Assembly (NCBI GenBank): GCA_017303475.1
Contig: JAFLBO010000010.1
Location: forward strand, 62,001 to 126,000
DNA length: 64,000 nucleotides
DNA from: Chitinophagales bacterium
Lineage (GTDB): Bacteria; Bacteroidota; Bacteroidia; Chitinophagales; Saprospiraceae
Reading direction: 5' to 3'
A program made the position numbers and the translations under genes. Shown piece after piece: positions 62,007 through 64,000 of this stretch. The notes below the pieces were generated by a model. That model saw only the letters and a list, made by a program, of their open reading frames with translations. It was not told the DNA's origin and searched no databases. Every line of letters begins with the position of its first letter. Position 1 is the first letter of the stretch.

Positions 62007-63452
62007 TTACCAAACAAAAGTTGCTACCGTATCTCCGTACAGAGAACCAGTAATCCAGCGCCCACCAGCCTGAATGTTAAACGTTTTGAGCTGGGAGCTT
62101 TCGTTCAACACTATCAGCACGTATTTGCCTTCTGGTGTAAGGAAAGCTACATTGGGCAATTCTGTCAGTAAATTACTGAACACCCGCACTGATCCGGGCG
62201 GTACAAACCTGGACGCCTGAGCAACGATATAATAACTCACGTTTTTGTTCACTTTGGAGCCATCAATGGTCAAAGCTCCTTTACACTGGGAGCAACCACC
62301 GGGCGTATGCGGCTCATAATTAGGATCGTTGACCAGGTTCCATTCCAGCGCCACTCTGCTCCAGTTGCGCATCGTACCGATGATCACATTTTTCATGTGC
62401 CATTTCAGATCGTCATCAAACTGGCTGTTGGCGCCCGTCCATTGTTCTGTAAAATACAAACCCTTATCCGGGTGCGCATTGTGCACTTCCGTCAAGGCGC
62501 TCACATCTCCTGCATACAAATGAAAGGCTGAACCATGCACAAACGGCTTGGCTGCAGGATCGTCCAGTATGGCAATCGGATAGGCCGCATTGTCGCAGTT
62601 GTGGTCCCAAATAATGATTTTTGTATCCAGGCCAGCCAGTTGGAAAGCTGGCCCAAGGTGATTTTTGATAAAATCTGCCTGTTGCAGAAACGACATAACC
62701 AGGCTGGGATTATTACCTCCGTGCTGAGGCTCATTTTGCGGTGTAACAGCATGGATATGAATGCCTTGCGCAGCCATAGCCTGAATATATTTCACAAAAT
62801 ACCGGGCATAAACACTGTAATATTCAGGTTTGAGGTTGCCACCTACGCTACTGTTATTGGTTTTCATCCATTTGGGCGGACTCCATGGTGAGGCCATCAA
62901 AGTAATCTTTGGATTGATGGCCAGAATTTCCTTGAGCACCGGAATCAGATGCAAGGTATCTCTGGATAAATTGAATTTCAGCAGTTCCGGATCGGTTTGC
63001 CCGGAAGGCAAATCGTTGTAGCTGAACACTTCCGGATCCAGGTCGGAGGCGCCAAGGCTGATGCGCAGGTAGCTAACCGCGTTTCCCTGGGCTGCATTGC
63101 CAAACATATCCTTTAGCACCAGGTTGCGTTCGGATGCGCCCATGAGGTGCAGCAATTGCGCGCTACCACCTGTAAGTGTATAACCAAATCCTTCCACGGT
63201 TTGAAACCGTTGGGTGGTATCAATCTGGATGGTGGAAAAGCGCTCGTCTTTACCTTCCGCAAAATCGATCGTTTTGTTGTACAGCAAGTTTACCCCGTTA
63301 CCGGAGGTAGTCCAAACCTGCACTGGCAAAACCGGGGTTGGAGCAGGCCATTCATCTTCCGTCTTGGGTTTACATCCCCAGGCGTGAAAGAGCAGCAACA
63401 AAAACCAAACTTGTGGCATCAGAAAAAATGACTTTAAGCCTGTAGGATGCAT
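62007..63452 (-). CDS. Glycoside hydrolase family 30 lipoprotein
   Basis: 481 residues. GH30 enzymes are retaining beta-glycosidases (glucosylceramidase, beta-1,6-glucanase, xylanase). Lipobox WGC at Cys27 indicates an outer-membrane or surface lipoprotein. The (beta/alpha)8 barrel has VEGFGYTLTGGSAQLL near its start, LMASPWSPPKWMKTN, the acid/base Glu241 in TPQNEP and the nucleophile Glu336 in YFTEQW. The beta-sandwich (about 395-481) ends the protein. It is the second gene of an operon with another GH30 only 12 bp upstream. The substrate is probably a beta-1,6- or beta-1,3-glucan, but this is inference. Confidence 0.93.
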   Translation of the reverse strand: MHPTGLKSFFLMPQVWFLLLLFHAWGCKPKTEDEWPAPTPVLPVQVWTTSGNGVNLLYNKTIDFAEGKDERFSTIQIDTTQRFQTVEGFGYTLTGGSAQLLHLMGASERNLVLKDMFGNAAQGNAVSYLRISLGASDLDPEVFSYNDLPSGQTDPELLKFNLSRDTLHLIPVLKEILAINPKITLMASPWSPPKWMKTNNSSVGGNLKPEYYSVYARYFVKYIQAMAAQGIHIHAVTPQNEPQHGGNNPSLVMSFLQQADFIKNHLGPAFQLAGLDTKIIIWDHNCDNAAYPIAILDDPAAKPFVHGSAFHLYAGDVSALTEVHNAHPDKGLYFTEQWTGANSQFDDDLKWHMKNVIIGTMRNWSRVALEWNLVNDPNYEPHTPGGCSQCKGALTIDGSKVNKNVSYYIVAQASRFVPPGSVRVFSNLLTELPNVAFLTPEGKYVLIVLNESSQLKTFNIQAGGRWITGSLYGDTVATFVW

Positions 63453-63464
63453 GTTTGAATTGTT

Positions 63465-64000
63465 TTAGAGAATCAAAGTGGCAATGGAATGCGGTAAACT
63501 GGTGAGCGTAACCGCACGATTGCCCAGGTACATTCGGTAGGGTATTTTTTCGTTTGTCTGATTCATTACCACAACCGCCAGGGTACCATCGGGGTTAACA
63601 AAACCGGTAGTGAGCAGTTGAGCCCGGTTTGAAGAGCTAACAATACGGCGGGCGCCCGGCTTGATAAACCTGGAAAAATGCCCGATGTAATAATAGGAGT
63701 TCATGTAATGCAGGGTTCCGGCTTTGGTTTTGGCGTGTACCGGAGCAAAGCAAAAGTTATTCACGTGGTTAGGTCCGCCAACCTCATCCAGCAGAATATT
63801 CCAATCCGTCCAGGCAACTGCCCCGTTATTGAAATCGTGGATCATGTTTTCGCCATACTGCTCTCCCCAATGCCATTGGTTGAAGGTTTCCCAGGAAAAG
63901 GGGTAATTACAGGCTTCGGTTAGCAGCAGATTTTTGTCGGGAAAAGACTCATGCACCCGCTTTACGTTCTCATATTGGCGCCCGCCGTTCCAGATTTCAT
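63465..64000 (-). CDS. Glycoside hydrolase family 30 protein, 5' part outside window
   Basis: The minus-strand frame is open from the window edge to the stop at 63465, about 178 codons. It matches the C-terminal part of GH30: GGRQYENVKRVHESFPDKN leads to the nucleophile Glu in LLLTEACNYP, followed by WHWGEQYGENMIHDFNNGAV and a terminal beta-sandwich (GFVNPDGTLAVVVMNQTNEK). The start, acid/base residue and signal lie outside. It is a paralogue of the following gene and forms an operon with it. Confidence 0.9.
   Translation of the reverse strand, partial: EIWNGGRQYENVKRVHESFPDKNLLLTEACNYPFSWETFNQWHWGEQYGENMIHDFNNGAVAWTDWNILLDEVGGPNHVNNFCFAPVHAKTKAGTLHYMNSYYYIGHFSRFIKPGARRIVSSSNRAQLLTTGFVNPDGTLAVVVMNQTNEKIPYRMYLGNRAVTLTSLPHSIATLIL

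Overview
The window is chromosomal DNA of a member of the Bacteroidota, most likely a Saprospiraceae-like lineage. The evidence is: type IX secretion (T9SS) parts (a PorP/SprF-like protein and a PorE-like TPR/propeller/OmpA protein); several large secreted proteins with T9SS C-terminal sorting domains; promoters of the Bacteroidota form TTG/TTTG-N(18-21)-TAnnTTTG; no Shine-Dalgarno signals that stand out; and Bacteroidota-typical families (GSCFA, DUF5777-like barrel, Bacteroidota ECF sigma factors). The family-level placement is inference. No phage, transposase, CRISPR array or rRNA was seen.

Layout. 1-6.6 kb: the S10/spc ribosomal protein operon on the minus strand (rpsJ to rplX, rplX cut by the window edge), with a truncated T9SS cargo fragment behind it. 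7.8-10 kb: an Lrp/AsnC regulator, then an OmpA-like protein paired with a coiled-coil/helix-hairpin-helix membrane protein. 10-12.6 kb: HMG-CoA synthase and an unknown protein, separated by a repeat-built palindrome. 12.6-16 kb: the PorP/PorE-like T9SS pair; then prfC. 18-29 kb: a T9SS cargo block, namely a 1553-residue protein made of 15 cysteine-rich repeats followed by two tandem M4 metallopeptidase paralogues of equal length. 29-37 kb: a 1518-residue exported protein of unknown function, a transglutaminase-like protein, a GSCFA protein, an unknown protein and an ECF sigma factor. 38-47.6 kb: metabolism and housekeeping (DASS transporter, DCC1-type thiol protein, 3-hydroxyacyl-CoA dehydrogenase, M48 protease, citrate synthase of the mitochondrial-like form, C-terminal half of a transketolase, GNAT, GmhA, Gfo/Idh/MocA oxidoreductase). 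47.9-52.7 kb: an ExbB/ExbD/TonB energy-transduction cluster with one ExbB, three ExbD and two TonB. 53-58.4 kb: diacylglycerol kinase, tRNA-Ser(GGA), an exported protein, and a plus-strand operon of three cytochrome-like lipoproteins plus a DUF5777-like barrel. 58.4-64 kb: an ECF sigma/anti-sigma pair whose anti-sigma carries a barrel-like C-terminal domain, a fibronectin-III T9SS protein, and two tandem GH30 glycosidases (the second cut by the window end).

The most unusual signal is not a gene. At least seven intergenic sites hold tracts of short words with a strict 7, 8 or 9 bp period, often arranged as two opposed arms that form a long palindrome. Sequences differ between sites but the construction is the same, and in several cases the tract ends within about 50 nt of a start codon, including inside the ribosomal protein operon. 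Two further sites are long conventional hairpins, one with 47-bp perfect arms. Together they look like a family of dispersed, possibly regulatory or mobile palindromic elements.
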